A stretch of 64,000 nt of DNA from Photorhabdus caribbeanensis (GCF_018448885.1 NZ_RCWB01000003.1:62001-126000); one strand, 5' to 3'; positions 11,738 through 23,949 are shown, counted from the first letter of the stretch. The notes: generated by a model not told the origin, from the sequence alone. Program-made: numbers and translations.

Positions 11738-12268
11738 CTACTTTTTGGCGGCGCGTTCGAAAGAGGAGATAATTTCTGCTTTAGCAGCTTCGACACTATC
11801 CCAACCATCAACTTTAACCCACTTACCTTTTTCCAGATCTTTATAGTGCTCAAAGAAATGCGTGATCTGAGCGCGCAGTAGTTCCGGTAAATCGTTCACA
11901 TCTTTAATGTGATCATACTCTTTAGTCAGTTTGCTATGTGGAACTGCAACCAGTTTCGCGTCTTCACCTGATTCATCAGTCATTTTCAGAACGCCAACTG
12001 GACGGCAACGGATCACTGAACCAGGTTGTAGTGGGTATGGCGTGGGAACCAGAACATCAACCGGATCACCGTCCAGAGATAGGGTGTTGTTGATGTAGCC
12101 ATAGTTGCATGGATAGAACATCGCGGTAGACATAAAACGGTCTACAAACAGTGCGCCGGATTCTTTATCAACTTCATATTTAATTGGATCGGCGTTTGCA
12201 GGGATTTCAATAATGACATAGATATCTTCAGGCAGTTCTTTTCCTGCTGGTACTAAGTTCAGGCTCAT
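11738..12268 (-). CDS. ppa: Inorganic pyrophosphatase
   Basis: Cytoplasmic Mg-dependent hydrolase converting PPi to two phosphates. Family I features are clear: YGYINNT, and the DGDPVDVLV metal motif with its three catalytic Asp residues. The ATG giving [15 protein letters not shown] (176 aa, as in E. coli) is the right start: a longer in-frame ATG at 12343 would add 25 residues of unrelated sequence, while GGAAACTTTC precedes the chosen one. Confidence 0.96.
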   Translation of the reverse strand: MSLNLVPAGKELPEDIYVIIEIPANADPIKYEVDKESGALFVDRFMSTAMFYPCNYGYINNTLSLDGDPVDVLVPTPYPLQPGSVIRCRPVGVLKMTDESGEDAKLVAVPHSKLTKEYDHIKDVNDLPELLRAQITHFFEHYKDLEKGKWVKVDGWDSVEAAKAEIISSFERAAKK

Positions 12269-12502
12269 GAAAGTTTCCTTTATTTCAAACCAGAATAGAG
12301 TGGGGAGTATTATAGCCAAAACATTTTTTAAAGTACTCTCCATTTTTCTGACAAATGCTGTCTCTGAGTTTGGCGATAACCCTGTGGGGCAGTCACTATA
12401 AAACCTAGATGAGCCTGTGCACGATTTTGTGCAGTCGCCATTTTATTGAAGGTGATCTGTTAGGTGGCCGCCAATCAGTAATAAAGTAACTAGTTAAAAT
12501 CA

Positions 12503-12529
12503 AAAAAGCGACGAAAAATCCCGTCGCTT
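12503..12529 (-). terminator. fbp terminator
   Basis: On the minus strand AAGCGACG pairs with CGTCGCTT and is followed directly by a T-run, just after the fbp stop. Confidence 0.85.
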
Positions 12530-12550
12530 ATCCGTCATTAACCGATGAAA

Positions 12551-13555
12551 TTACTCATCTGGGAACTCAGCCATAAAACTCTCGGCTTTCTCCACCATCG
12601 ATTTACTGCCCACAAAGAAAGGGACACGCTGATGCAGTTTAGATGGAATGATATCCAGAATGCGATTAGCGCCATCACTGGCTTTACCTCCGGCTTGTTC
12701 AGCCAGGAATGCCATTGGGTTACATTCATACAGCAGGCGTAATTTTCCCGATGGGTGGCTGGCGGTGCTTGGGTAAATGTAGATGCCGCCTTTAAGTAAA
12801 TTTCGGTGGAAATCAGCAACTAGCGAACCAATATAACGGGTGGTATAAGGGCGCTGAGTTGCTTCATCTTGTTCTTGGCAATATTTGATGTATTTCTTTA
12901 CCCCCATAGGGAATTTGATGTAATTCCCTTCGTTAATGGAATACATATTGCCATTGGGTGGGAATTGAACTTTCTCATGGGAAAGACAAAATACTCCCAA
13001 AGAAGGATCGTAAGTAAAGGCGTGTACCCCACAGCCGGTGGTGTAGACCAGCATGGTGGAAGAACCATAAACAACATATCCGGCGGCGACTTGACGATGA
13101 CCTGGTTGCAGGAAATCTTTTTCAGTCACTGGCTGGCCGATGGGGGTAATACGGCGGTAGATAGAGAAGATAGTACCGACGGAAACGTTTACATCAATAT
13201 TTGAAGAACCATCTAATGGGTCCATCAAAACAACATATTTTGCGTTTTCAGCGCGGTCTCCTTCAAAAATAACGATATCATCTTCTTCCTCTGAAGCGAT
13301 CCCCGCAACTTCACCGCGTGCTTTCAGTGCTGCTTTGAGTTTTTCATTAGCATACAGGTCCAGTTTCATCTGCACCTCGCCTTGGATATTGGACACACCG
13401 CTGGTCCCTAAAATATCCACTAAACCGGCTTTGTTGATATCGCGGTGAATGATTTTTGCTCCGAGCTTAATAGCGGAAAGCAATGCAGTGAGTTCACCCG
13501 TAGCGTGAGAAAAATCGTGCTGCTTTTCGACGATGAATTCGCCTAATGTTTTCAT
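12551..13555 (-). CDS. fbp: Fructose-1,6-bisphosphatase class I
   Basis: Gluconeogenic enzyme that converts fructose 1,6-bisphosphate to fructose 6-phosphate; E. coli Fbp is inhibited by AMP. At 334 aa it has the usual length. The metal/substrate motif [19 protein letters not shown] is intact (around residues 110-128), and [13 protein letters not shown] near the C-terminus is the FBPase signature. It is divergent from mpl, as in E. coli. Confidence 0.97.
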   Translation of the reverse strand: MKTLGEFIVEKQHDFSHATGELTALLSAIKLGAKIIHRDINKAGLVDILGTSGVSNIQGEVQMKLDLYANEKLKAALKARGEVAGIASEEEDDIVIFEGDRAENAKYVVLMDPLDGSSNIDVNVSVGTIFSIYRRITPIGQPVTEKDFLQPGHRQVAAGYVVYGSSTMLVYTTGCGVHAFTYDPSLGVFCLSHEKVQFPPNGNMYSINEGNYIKFPMGVKKYIKYCQEQDEATQRPYTTRYIGSLVADFHRNLLKGGIYIYPSTASHPSGKLRLLYECNPMAFLAEQAGGKASDGANRILDIIPSKLHQRVPFFVGSKSMVEKAESFMAEFPDE

Positions 13556-13720
13556 GACAAAAGTCCTGAATGTGATTTGATAGTGGTTTTAGAGTATCAA
13601 TTGCACTCTTACGCGGGCAGTTTAGCCAAAGAAAGGGATGATTCATAGGCTATTCCATTTCTTATCTTGCTTTTGATGGTTAGAATAGTGGCTAACTTTA
13701 TGCTACGGAATAGGAAATCA

Positions 13721-15091
13721 ATGCGTATTCATATTCTTGGTATCTGCGGCACTTTTATGGGGGGACTGGCAATTTTGGCACGTTCTCTTGGCCATGAAGT
13801 GACTGGTTCTGATGCCAATGTTTATCCACCAATGAGTACCTTACTGGAAAAACATGGGATTAATCTGATTCAGGGATATGACCCGGCACAGTTGGATTCT
13901 GCGCCTGATATGGTCATCATCGGTAATATTATGAGCCGTGGGAATCCTTGTGTAGAAGCTGTGCTGGAGCGTGGGCTCCCTTATACTTCTGGCCCACAAT
14001 GGCTGCATGATTATGTTTTGCCTGAACGTTGGGTGCTGGCGGTTGCAGGGACGCATGGCAAGACAACAACTGCGGGTATGTTAGCCTGGATTTTGGAAGC
14101 TTGTGGTTATAAACCAGGTTTCTTAATTGGTGGTGTTCCGGGGAATTTTGAAACATCAGCTCAGATCGGGGAAAGCCCGTTTTTCGTAATAGAAGCTGAT
14201 GAATATGACAGTGCTTTTTTTGATAAACGATCTAAGTTTGTGCATTACAGCCCACGTACGCTGATCATAAACAATCTGGAATTCGATCATGGTGATATTT
14301 TTGGCGATCTGGCGGCTATTCAGAGACAGTTCCATCATCTTGTCAGGATCGTTCCGGGTAGTGGTAAGATCCTTGTCCCGGATAACGATATTAACCTGAA
14401 ACAGGTTTTGTCTATGGGCTGCTGGAGTGAATTGGAGCTAGTGGGTGAAACCGGTAACTGGCAGGCAAAAAAGATCAGCACAGACAGTCGTAATTATCAG
14501 GTGTTTTATGGTGGTAAAGTTGTTGGAGAAGTGAACTGGTCGCTGGTGGGTGAACATAATATGCGCAACGGGCTGATTGCAATTGCCGCTGCACATCATG
14601 TTGGTGTCCAGCCAGCAGATGCCTGTTGTGCTCTAAGTGAATTTATTAACGCACGTCGTCGCCTTGAGTTACGTGGTGAGAAGAACGGCATTACTGTTTA
14701 TGATGATTTCGCACATCACCCGACAGCAATACTGGCAACTTTAGAAGCTCTGCGTAGTAAGGTTGGTGGAACTGCGCGTATTATTACTGTGTTGGAACCG
14801 CGTTCAAATACCATGAAAATGGGTATCAGCAAGAATGAGATCGCGCCAGCACTAGGACGTGCTGACGAAGTATTCTTATTTCAGCCAGCGAATATTAAAT
14901 GGCATGTATCAGAAATTGCAGATCGCTGTGTTCAGCCTGCTTACTGGAGTGCTGATATCGATTCACTGGTAAATATGATTGTTGATAAGGCACAACAAGG
15001 TGATCATATTCTGGTGATGAGTAATGGTGGATTCGGTGGTATTCATGAAAAATTGCTATTTGCACTGAATAAAAAAGCTCATCGATCCTGA
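13721..15091 (+). CDS. mpl: UDP-N-acetylmuramate:L-Ala-gamma-D-Glu-meso-DAP ligase Mpl
   Basis: Murein-recycling ligase that attaches the recovered tripeptide to UDP-MurNAc with ATP. Mur-ligase layout: N-terminal nucleotide-binding domain (GICGTFMGG), ATP P-loop GTHGKTTT, a central domain with EADEYD and NNLEFDH, and a C-terminal domain with HHPTAI. The ATG at 13721 is preceded by AGGAAA and gives MRIHILGICG, matching the E. coli start; an upstream in-frame ATG at 13667 adds unrelated residues. Confidence 0.95.
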   Translation: MRIHILGICGTFMGGLAILARSLGHEVTGSDANVYPPMSTLLEKHGINLIQGYDPAQLDSAPDMVIIGNIMSRGNPCVEAVLERGLPYTSGPQWLHDYVLPERWVLAVAGTHGKTTTAGMLAWILEACGYKPGFLIGGVPGNFETSAQIGESPFFVIEADEYDSAFFDKRSKFVHYSPRTLIINNLEFDHGDIFGDLAAIQRQFHHLVRIVPGSGKILVPDNDINLKQVLSMGCWSELELVGETGNWQAKKISTDSRNYQVFYGGKVVGEVNWSLVGEHNMRNGLIAIAAAHHVGVQPADACCALSEFINARRRLELRGEKNGITVYDDFAHHPTAILATLEALRSKVGGTARIITVLEPRSNTMKMGISKNEIAPALGRADEVFLFQPANIKWHVSEIADRCVQPAYWSADIDSLVNMIVDKAQQGDHILVMSNGGFGGIHEKLLFALNKKAHRS

Positions 15092-15108
15092 AGATAACCG
15101 CAGGAAAA

Positions 15109-15136
15109 TGAATCGCGCCATTGTTGGCGCGTTCAT
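15109..15136. terminator. Bidirectional terminator mpl / argR
   Basis: CGCGCCA (15114-15120) pairs with TGGCGCG (15125-15131), extended by TGAA/TTCA, between two convergent genes. Confidence 0.75.
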
Positions 15137-16063
<927 letters not shown>

Positions 16064-17002
16064 ATGAAAGTTGCAGTTCTCGGTGCAGCCGGTGGTATTG
16101 GTCAGGCTCTTGCTCTTCTACTAAAAACCCAGCTTCCTTCAGGTTCAGAACTCTCTTTATATGATATCGCTCCAGTAACACCTGGGGTGGCTGTTGATTT
16201 GAGCCACATTCCAACGGAAGTGAAAATTAAAGGCTTTGCCGGTGAAGATGCGACTCCTGCGTTAGAAGGAGCAGATGTTGTATTGATTTCTGCGGGTGTT
16301 GCCCGTAAACCCGGTATGGATCGTTCAGATCTGTTTAATGTTAACGCGGGTATCGTTCGTAACCTGGTAGAACAAGTGGCTAAAACTTGCCCGAAAGCAC
16401 TGATTGGGATTATTACTAACCCAGTCAACACAACTGTAGCTATTGCAGCTGAAGTGCTGAAAAAAGCGGGTGTATATGACAAAAACCGCTTGTTTGGTGT
16501 CACAACCTTGGATGTTATTCGTTCTAATACTTTTGTTGCTGAGTTGAAAGATAAAAAACCACAGGAAATCGAAGTACCCGTTATCGGTGGTCATTCTGGT
16601 GTGACAATTTTGCCTCTGTTGTCGCAGATCCCTGGTGTGAGCTTTACTGATGAAGAGTTGGTTGCCTTAACTAAGCGTATTCAGAATGCCGGTACTGAAG
16701 TGGTTGAAGCTAAAGCGGGTGGAGGATCTGCAACTCTGTCTATGGGGCAAGCGGCGGCTCGTCTGGGGCTCTCTTTGGTCCGCGGCTTACAAGGCGAAAG
16801 TGATGTTGTGGAATGTGCTTATGTTGAAGGTGATGGCAAATATGCTCGCTTCTTTGCTCAGCCGGTTCGTTTGGGTAAAAATGGCGTAGAAGAGCGTTTG
16901 GATATTGGTCAGTTGAGTGATTTTGAGCAGAAAGCGCTGGAAGGCATGCTAGATGTATTGAGAAAAGATATAGAATTAGGCGAAAAATTTATTAATAACT
17001 AA
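16064..17002 (+). CDS. mdh: Malate dehydrogenase (NAD)
   Basis: TCA-cycle enzyme interconverting malate and oxaloacetate. 312 aa, as in E. coli. The N-terminal dinucleotide motif is GAAGGIGQ; substrate Arg residues lie in [10 protein letters not shown]; the catalytic His is in IGGHSG. Monocistronic, with a strong SD and its own terminator. Confidence 0.98.
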   Translation: MKVAVLGAAGGIGQALALLLKTQLPSGSELSLYDIAPVTPGVAVDLSHIPTEVKIKGFAGEDATPALEGADVVLISAGVARKPGMDRSDLFNVNAGIVRNLVEQVAKTCPKALIGIITNPVNTTVAIAAEVLKKAGVYDKNRLFGVTTLDVIRSNTFVAELKDKKPQEIEVPVIGGHSGVTILPLLSQIPGVSFTDEELVALTKRIQNAGTEVVEAKAGGGSATLSMGQAAARLGLSLVRGLQGESDVVECAYVEGDGKYARFFAQPVRLGKNGVEERLDIGQLSDFEQKALEGMLDVLRKDIELGEKFINN

Positions 17003-17046
17003 TTTATATATTTTATAAGTAAAAAATATATATCTATGAAATAATA

Positions 17047-17080
17047 AAACCGCTGGTATAGCGAATTACCGGCGGTTTTT
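17047..17080. terminator. mdh terminator
   Basis: A 12-bp stem (AAACCGCTGGTA with TACCGGCGGTTT, one G-T pair) followed by T's, between convergent mdh and sfsB. Confidence 0.9.
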
Positions 17081-17103
17081 ATTCAACGAATATAATTCGT
17101 TAG

Positions 17104-17370
17104 CTAATTATTTGTTTGTTCGCGTACTTTCCTTTCTAATAATTCTCCAGTATTTGGATCAAAATAGCGACTTGGCCAAATTTCTGAAGGATGTATTTCC
17201 AGATAATTCGCAATTATCCATTCCCCCTTTGGCCACGGTCGAGATAGCGCATTAGCTAGGGTCGACGAGCTAAGCCCCGCTCTGCGTGATACTTCAGCTA
17301 AGGTTGTTCCCCGCTTGCGTAAAGCTGCAATTATATCGGCAGGATGCCAATCAGATTTCCTTGAAATCAT
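17104..17370 (-). CDS. sfsB: Ner/Nlp-like DNA-binding regulator (SfsB family)
   Basis: 88-aa protein with the winged-helix/lambda-repressor-like fold of phage Mu Ner and E. coli SfsB (Nlp): SDWHPADIIAALRKRGTTL followed by the helix-turn-helix LAEVSRRAGLSSSTLANAL. AAGGATT seven bases ahead of the ATG at 17370 fixes the start; a longer in-frame ATG at 17403 lacks an SD. In E. coli sfsB lies beside ispB, so the neighbourhood is partly kept. It diverges from two Mu-transposase-like DNA-binding genes, with an inverted repeat between them. Confidence 0.82.
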   Translation of the reverse strand: MISRKSDWHPADIIAALRKRGTTLAEVSRRAGLSSSTLANALSRPWPKGEWIIANYLEIHPSEIWPSRYFDPNTGELLERKVREQTNN

Positions 17371-17413
17371 TTTTAATCCTTTTTTTATTAAATTTGATGC
17401 CATTAGTGGTATA

Positions 17414-17459
17414 AATAACAGGTACGCATGAGAGTAATAACGAACTTAAACCTGTTATT
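17414..17459. promoter_or_regulatory. Inverted repeat in the sfsB / Mu-like divergent promoter region
   Basis: AATAACAGGT at 17414-17423 and its exact complement ACCTGTTATT at 17450-17459 flank 26 AT-rich bases between two divergent regulator genes. Position and symmetry suggest an operator for the Ner-like or Mu-like proteins. Confidence 0.5.
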
Positions 17460-17553
17460 GAGAAATAAAATAGCATTATTTTTCTAAAAATATTTCCAAA
17501 TTTTTTCTTAAAAACTTCTTTTTTGAACTTGGTTACAAAAATAGAGAAACGTG

Positions 17554-17901
17554 ATGAAAAAAGAGTGGTATTCGGCCAAGGAATTAATCGGCGTGGGTGA
17601 GTTACCTGGATCACCACAAGGAGTTAATGCCAGAGCAAAGCGCGAGGAGTGGTTACGTCAGAAAAGACAAGGTGTGCAAGGTAAAGCAGTCGAGTATCAC
17701 TACTCTTGTTTCCCGGAAACGACCATTGCAGCACTGGAGCTTCATGAATCATCTTCTGAGTATCAGGTGCAGAAGCAAGATCCTTTATCGATTTGGGTTG
17801 GTGCTTTCCATCAGTTATCAGAATCTGAGAAACAGGCTGTGACAGCTATGATCTTACGGGATGGTATCAGAAGTTTTTTGGAAAAACTTTCTGTTATTTA
17901 A
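17554..17901 (+). CDS. DNA-binding protein with Mu transposase N-terminal (Ialpha-like) domain, copy 1
   Basis: 115 aa. Residues 1-60 (MKKEWYSAKELIGVGELPGSPQGVNARAKREEW and on, through RQGVQGKAVEYH) match the winged-helix enhancer-binding domain at the start of MuA transposase and Mu repressor. No catalytic DDE part follows, so it is a stand-alone regulator. The C-terminal half is unrecognised and predicted helical. ATG at 17554 is preferred to the GTG at 17551 because the paralogue starts at the same residue. It diverges from sfsB and is followed by a paralogue. Confidence 0.75.
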   Translation: MKKEWYSAKELIGVGELPGSPQGVNARAKREEWLRQKRQGVQGKAVEYHYSCFPETTIAALELHESSSEYQVQKQDPLSIWVGAFHQLSESEKQAVTAMILRDGIRSFLEKLSVI

Positions 17902-17977
17902 CCCATTTTTGGAAATTAAAAATGCCAACTAACTTGGATTCTTCTTCATTATCCCGGTGCAAAGTGAGAAGAAAAGT

Positions 17978-18358
17978 ATGAAAAAAGAATGGTACTCAGC
18001 TAAAGAGCTGGTTGGTATTGCCGGACTTCCTTCTTCGCCACAGGGAATAAATCTGATGGCAAGGCGGGAAGGATGGGAATATAGACGTAAACGGGGTGTT
18101 CAGGGCAAGGCTCTTGAATATCATATAAATAGCTTGCCTGAAGATGTACTTAATGTGCTATCTGTAGGGGAAAGCACTATTGATTATGCAAACAAACGGC
18201 AAGACCCATTCTTAATTTGGATTGAGGCTTACTATCAATTAACTAAAGCTGAGCGGGAAAAAATTGTGAAATTTATTCTTCGAGAGGGGCTGGCAAAACT
18301 TATTGGTTATATTGATGTAGGTGTTGAAGACGCAGAGAAAAACCTGGAGTCAGATTAA
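17978..18358 (+). CDS. DNA-binding protein with Mu transposase N-terminal domain, copy 2
   Basis: 126 aa and a clear paralogue of the gene 76 bp upstream: both start MKKEWYSAKEL, share GLPSSPQG/ELPGSPQG and GVQGKA-EYH, and share a C-terminal block around DP-LIW--A-YQL. The ATG at 17978 is preceded by GAGAAG. Tandem duplication is seen directly; a role as a domesticated phage-type regulator is inferred. It converges on ispB. Confidence 0.75.
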   Translation: MKKEWYSAKELVGIAGLPSSPQGINLMARREGWEYRRKRGVQGKALEYHINSLPEDVLNVLSVGESTIDYANKRQDPFLIWIEAYYQLTKAEREKIVKFILREGLAKLIGYIDVGVEDAEKNLESD

Positions 18359-18370
18359 CCCCAGGTTTTG
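18339..18370. terminator. Terminator between Mu-like copy 2 and ispB
   Basis: AAACCTGG (18340-18347) and CCAGGTTT (18361-18368) form a hairpin that overlaps the 3' end of the upstream gene and is usable in both directions. Confidence 0.65.
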
Positions 18371-18379
18371 TTCTATCGA

Positions 18380-19351
18380 TTAAGAAAGGCGTTGTACGGC
18401 AATATGAGCCAACCCCACGAGTGCTTGCTTGTATGGGGAGTTTTCCAGCGCCTGCAAAGCAGCTATTGCTTTATCTGCTTCTTCCTCTGCTCGTTTACGG
18501 GTATATTCCAGTGAACCGCACTGTTTCATGGTTGCCAGTACGGTTTCGAGTAAATGACGGCCATTACCTTTTTCAATTGCTTCACGAATAAGCGCTGATT
18601 GTTCTGGAGTACCATGATTCATAGCGTGCAGCAAAGGCAATGTCGGTTTACCTTCGTTAAGATCATCACCCGTGTTTTTGCCTAATGTATCGCTATCGGC
18701 ATCATAATCCAGTAAGTCATCTATTAACTGGAATGCAGTGCCTAAATAACGGCCGTAATTTTGTAAAGCTGTTTCTTGTTCTGGGGTGGCGTTAGAAAGA
18801 ATTGCAGAGGCATGTGCGGCGACTTCAAATAATCGGGCTGTTTTACTGTAAATCACCCGCATATAATCATCTTCAGAAATATTCGGATCATTGCAGTTCA
18901 TCAACTGTAAAACTTCACCTTCAGCGATGACATTGGTTGCTTCTGACATCAACTTAAGAACTCGCATAGAGTTAAGAGCTGTCATCATCTGGAAAGATCG
19001 TGTGTATATAAAGTCACCAACCAGTACGCTCGCAGCATTGCCAAACATGGCATTGGCAGTCGCTTTGCCACGTCGCATGTCTGATTCATCCACAACATCG
19101 TCATGTAACAGAGTCGCTGTGTGGATAAATTCAATTAATGCGGCAACAGTAACATGCTTATCACCCTGATAACCCAATGCTCTGCTAGCCAGGATGGCAA
19201 TGATTGGGCGGAGGCGTTTTCCACCACCGCTGATTATGTAGTAGCCCAACTGATTGATAAGAGTAACGTCAGAATTCAACTGACTAAGAATGGTTTCATT
19301 TACCGCTGCCATATCATCAGCGGTTAGCTTGATAATAGATTCTAAATTCAT
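18380..19351 (-). CDS. ispB: Octaprenyl diphosphate synthase IspB
   Basis: Makes the C40 side chain for ubiquinone and menaquinone from farnesyl diphosphate and IPP. 323 aa. Both aspartate-rich motifs are present: LLHDDVVDESD and QLIDDLLDYDAD, with GGGKRLRP near the N-terminus. It diverges from rplU, as in E. coli. Confidence 0.96.
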   Translation of the reverse strand: MNLESIIKLTADDMAAVNETILSQLNSDVTLINQLGYYIISGGGKRLRPIIAILASRALGYQGDKHVTVAALIEFIHTATLLHDDVVDESDMRRGKATANAMFGNAASVLVGDFIYTRSFQMMTALNSMRVLKLMSEATNVIAEGEVLQLMNCNDPNISEDDYMRVIYSKTARLFEVAAHASAILSNATPEQETALQNYGRYLGTAFQLIDDLLDYDADSDTLGKNTGDDLNEGKPTLPLLHAMNHGTPEQSALIREAIEKGNGRHLLETVLATMKQCGSLEYTRKRAEEEADKAIAALQALENSPYKQALVGLAHIAVQRLS

Positions 19352-19499
19352 ATTTTTTCGGCTATGGGTTTTAATGCAGAGCTGTGTTCATATTAACATT
19401 AAAATAGTTATTGCTGTGTCTTGATTGTACTCGAAAAACAGTCTAAATAAATGACAATTCAGCAACTATGTTTTTTTATCATCTGCTCTAATTCTGCAC

Positions 19500-19528
19500 T
19501 TGTCTTCTTAGGCTTTTTTGCGTAGAAT
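19500..19528 (+). promoter_or_regulatory. rplU-rpmA promoter
   Basis: TTGTCT, a 17-bp spacer and TAGAAT form a good sigma-70 promoter about 75 bp upstream of rplU. The -10 is followed by a GC-rich discriminator (GCGCCC), which fits growth-rate and ppGpp control of a ribosomal protein operon. Confidence 0.7.
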
Positions 19529-19602
19529 TCGCGCCCTATTATGAATATTTATAGTGCGCTCTGGAATGATATTTAAGGGGGCGTGCGGAAAGCGGAGTTT
19601 AT

Positions 19603-19911
19603 ATGTACGCGGTTTTCCAAAGTGGTGGTAAACAACACCGAGTCAGCGAAGGTCAAACAATTCGCCTGGAAAAGCTGGACATCGCAACGGGTGAAACTGT
19701 TGAGTTTGACCAGGTTCTAATGGTCGCTAATGGTGATGACATCAAAATCGGCGCTCCTGTCGTTGAAGGCATTAAAATCAAAGCTGAAGTGGTTGCCCAC
19801 GGTCGTGGCGAGAAAATTAAAATCGTTAAGTTTCGTCGTCGTAAACACAGCCGTAAACAGCAAGGCCACCGTCAGTGGTTCACCGATGTTAAAATCACTG
19901 GCATCGCTTAA
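19603..19911 (+). CDS. rplU: 50S ribosomal protein L21
   Basis: 102-aa large-subunit protein with the L21 signature near the C-terminus ([19 protein letters not shown]). Upstream of rpmA by 19 bp in the usual rplU-rpmA operon. Confidence 0.98.
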   Translation: MYAVFQSGGKQHRVSEGQTIRLEKLDIATGETVEFDQVLMVANGDDIKIGAPVVEGIKIKAEVVAHGRGEKIKIVKFRRRKHSRKQQGHRQWFTDVKITGIA

Positions 19912-19918
19912 GATTTAG

Positions 19919-20188
<270 letters not shown>

Positions 20189-20201
20189 GTTTTTCGAGTT
20201 A

Positions 20202-20328
20202 TAAACCCTATGGATTTCAAGATGCATCGCGACGGCAAGGGAGCGAATTCCCGGGAGCATAGATAACTATGTTACCGGGGTGAGTGAGTGCAGCCAACAA
20301 AGAGGCAACTTGAAAGATAACGGGTATA
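20202..20328 (+). repeat. ERIC element 1 (127 bp)
   Basis: Enterobacterial repetitive intergenic consensus: an imperfect palindrome running from TAAACCC to GGGTATA, with the conserved core ACCGGGGTGAG and the tail AACTTGAAAGAT. It is nearly identical to the copies at 39272 and 52247 and has the same 127-bp length. It lies between rpmA and obgE and is transcribed with them. Confidence 0.93.
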
Positions 20329-20329
20329 A

Positions 20330-21616
<1,287 letters not shown>

Positions 21617-21643
21617 TTTTTTTACTTTCTCATCATAGTTAAG

Positions 21644-21668
21644 GGCGCCATATTTGTGGCGCCAATTT
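21644..21668. terminator. Bidirectional terminator obgE / dacB
   Basis: GGCGCCA and TGGCGCC pair across TATTTG, followed by AATTTTA, between convergent genes. Confidence 0.75.
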
Positions 21669-21670
21669 TA

Positions 21671-23119
21671 TCAGTTGCTTTGGTATAAATCTTTGTACAG
21701 CCTGCTTTCGAATCGAATCAAAGGAGCTCGACGGTTGCGATGCTCTTTTGGCGGTACAGCGTAAGCAGAAATAAATTGCACGAAAGCAACTTGTTGACCG
21801 CTAGCAGTGGTTATAAAGCCAGCCAGATTATAAACTCCTTGCAGGGCACCGGTTTTAGCCGAAACTTTTCCGTTTACTCCTGCTTCATCCAGCCCTCCCC
21901 GATACCTTAGTGTGCCGTCATGACCTGCTAATGGCAGCATGGAAATAAAATCTAATTCTTGATCATGTTGAGCAATAAACTGTAATACTTCCATCATGGT
22001 TGTTGGAGTAATCAGATTATGGCGGGATAATCCTGAGCCATCCACCATTACGGTATTTCCTAGATCGATACCTGCTTTTTGCTTTAACACTTGCCGTACT
22101 GCATCAGAGCCTGAACGCCAGGTACCAGGTATATCAAAGTGTTGTCGGCCTATTGTCCGAAATACGGTATCAGCGATCATATTGTCAGATTTTTTTAGCA
22201 TGACTTTCAGCAGATCATGTAATGGCGCTGATTGATTTTGCGCCAGAACTTTTCCCGGGTCAGTTGGTAGGCTTTGGCGTTTGAGATTACCTGTGATTTC
22301 AATTCCTGCAACTTGCAATTCATTTTTGAGAATTGCCCCGGCATAGCTGGCGCCATTTTGAATCGCGAAAGCCAGTGGCAGCGGTTCACTGCGTTGGGTA
22401 AGGCATCCGGTAAGAGTAAAACGGTTAAGTTCTCCGGGAATGATGTCCAGTTCGCAGTACTGGCTTTCAGGAGAGCCTTTTGCCAATGTCTTAACTTCAC
22501 TAAACATATTTACGGGATAAAAAGATGCTACGCGGATAAATGCAGTATCACCGGGGTGTTCAGCACTATATAACGAAACTGAAAAACAGTTTCGATCTAC
22601 AATTGCGGCAGCAGGGGGAGCACTGAAACATTGGGTCATGTCATTCCATACCCAACCGGGAGCTTTATCGTGGCTGGCAAAGGCGGAAACATCTATCAGA
22701 AGATTGCCGTCAATTTTTTCCACGCCAGATTGTTTCAGGACTGTGACCATATTGCGAAGTTGTTGACGGGTCAGTGTCGGATCTCCGACAAAACGAGCGA
22801 TTAAATTCCCTCTCAGGACGCCGTTTGAAATTTTTCCGTGGCTTTCCAGAGTGGTGATAAAGCGATAATCTTTACCCAGTTGTAACAATGCTGCAAGAGC
22901 TGTGACAACTTTCAGCGTACTTGCTGGTAGAGCCATTTGCTGCCCGTGATAATCAATTAATGGGGTATTGGCACCAACCTTTTGAGCGATTAATGCCAGA
23001 TTAGTACCATCAGGCAGATATTGCGTATATTCCTCAACGGGCGTGGCGTTTGCGTTGGGTGTAATTAAATACAGAGTGGTAACGCAAACTAATCTGCTGG
23101 CAATTTTAAAGAAGGACAT
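21671..23119 (-). CDS. dacB: D-Ala-D-Ala carboxypeptidase/endopeptidase PBP4 (DacB)
   Basis: Periplasmic class C low-molecular-weight penicillin-binding protein that trims and cleaves peptidoglycan cross-links. Signal peptide ends near PNANA. Active-site motifs: STLK (SxxK), KKSDN (SxN) and AKTGAL (KTG), with the large inserted domain between the first two. The ATG at 23119 (MSFFKIASRL) follows AAGGA-type spacing; a longer ATG at 23197 would mask the signal peptide. Encoded opposite obgE and greA, as in E. coli. Confidence 0.95.
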   Translation of the reverse strand: MSFFKIASRLVCVTTLYLITPNANATPVEEYTQYLPDGTNLALIAQKVGANTPLIDYHGQQMALPASTLKVVTALAALLQLGKDYRFITTLESHGKISNGVLRGNLIARFVGDPTLTRQQLRNMVTVLKQSGVEKIDGNLLIDVSAFASHDKAPGWVWNDMTQCFSAPPAAAIVDRNCFSVSLYSAEHPGDTAFIRVASFYPVNMFSEVKTLAKGSPESQYCELDIIPGELNRFTLTGCLTQRSEPLPLAFAIQNGASYAGAILKNELQVAGIEITGNLKRQSLPTDPGKVLAQNQSAPLHDLLKVMLKKSDNMIADTVFRTIGRQHFDIPGTWRSGSDAVRQVLKQKAGIDLGNTVMVDGSGLSRHNLITPTTMMEVLQFIAQHDQELDFISMLPLAGHDGTLRYRGGLDEAGVNGKVSAKTGALQGVYNLAGFITTASGQQVAFVQFISAYAVPPKEHRNRRAPLIRFESRLYKDLYQSN

Positions 23120-23326
23120 AAATTTCGCATATGGATGTAGACGTACCACAATACTAAGGCGCAAAGTGGGGAAAAGTAAACGATGACCCATCACCAAGTC
23201 TACGTTAGAATGATATATTAATATGTAAAATATGATTGTGAACTCCGGGTAGCCCTGTGGTTTGCACTATTGTTTATTGTCTGTAAGCCCGCCCGACAAG
23301 GTGTGCTCATTGTGCTGTTATCTGAA

Positions 23327-23351
23327 AACATCAGGATGATGCTTGTTTTTT
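23327..23351 (+). promoter_or_regulatory. Possible attenuator hairpin in the greA leader
   Basis: CATCA-GGA-TGATG followed by CTTGTTTTTTG lies 29 bases before the greA start. In E. coli the greA leader carries a terminator that yields the small RNA GraL. The short stem makes this only a candidate. Confidence 0.35.
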
Positions 23352-23379
23352 GCTCAGGAAAGATTTAGAGGATTAATAA

Positions 23380-23856
23380 ATGAAACAGATTCCAATGACG
23401 GTACGTGGCGCGGATAAGTTGCGCGAAGAGTTAGATTATCTAAAGAACGTACGCCGTCCAAAAATTATTTCAGACATTGCTGAAGCACGTGAACATGGTG
23501 ATCTGAAAGAAAACGCTGAATATCATGCTGCTCGTGAACAACAAGGTTTCTGCGAAGGCCGTATTCAGGAAATAGAAGCTAAGCTTTCTAATGCACAGGT
23601 GATTGATGTCACAAAAATGCCCAAGACTGGACGTGTTATTTTTGGGACTACAGTTACGGTTTTGAATGTTAATACTGATGAAGAGCAGACTTACCGGATT
23701 GTGGGTGATGATGAAGCAGATATTAAAGAAAATTTAATTTCAGTGAATTCACCAATTGCCCGCGGTTTGATAGGTAAAGAAGTTGATGACGTTGTTATTA
23801 TCAAAACACCAGGTGGTGAAGTTGAGTATGAAATCCTGAAAGTTGAATATATTTAA
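23380..23856 (+). CDS. greA: Transcription elongation factor GreA
   Basis: 158-aa factor that enters the RNA polymerase secondary channel and rescues backtracked complexes by transcript cleavage. N-terminal coiled coil with the acidic tip ([13 protein letters not shown]), C-terminal FKBP-like domain (GRVIFGTTV). Length equals E. coli GreA. Confidence 0.98.
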   Translation: MKQIPMTVRGADKLREELDYLKNVRRPKIISDIAEAREHGDLKENAEYHAAREQQGFCEGRIQEIEAKLSNAQVIDVTKMPKTGRVIFGTTVTVLNVNTDEEQTYRIVGDDEADIKENLISVNSPIARGLIGKEVDDVVIIKTPGGEVEYEILKVEYI

Positions 23857-23922
23857 CTTCAGGATTGGCCTGTTGCTACTGATTTACGTTAGGTAATATT
23901 GCGCAAGGATCGTGTAGAAAGT

Positions 23923-23949
23923 AAAAAAGGCCGAAGATGGCCTTTTTTA
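23923..23949. terminator. greA terminator
   Basis: AAAAAAGGCC-GAAGAT-GGCCTTTTTT, a textbook hairpin, shared with convergent yhbY. Confidence 0.92.
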
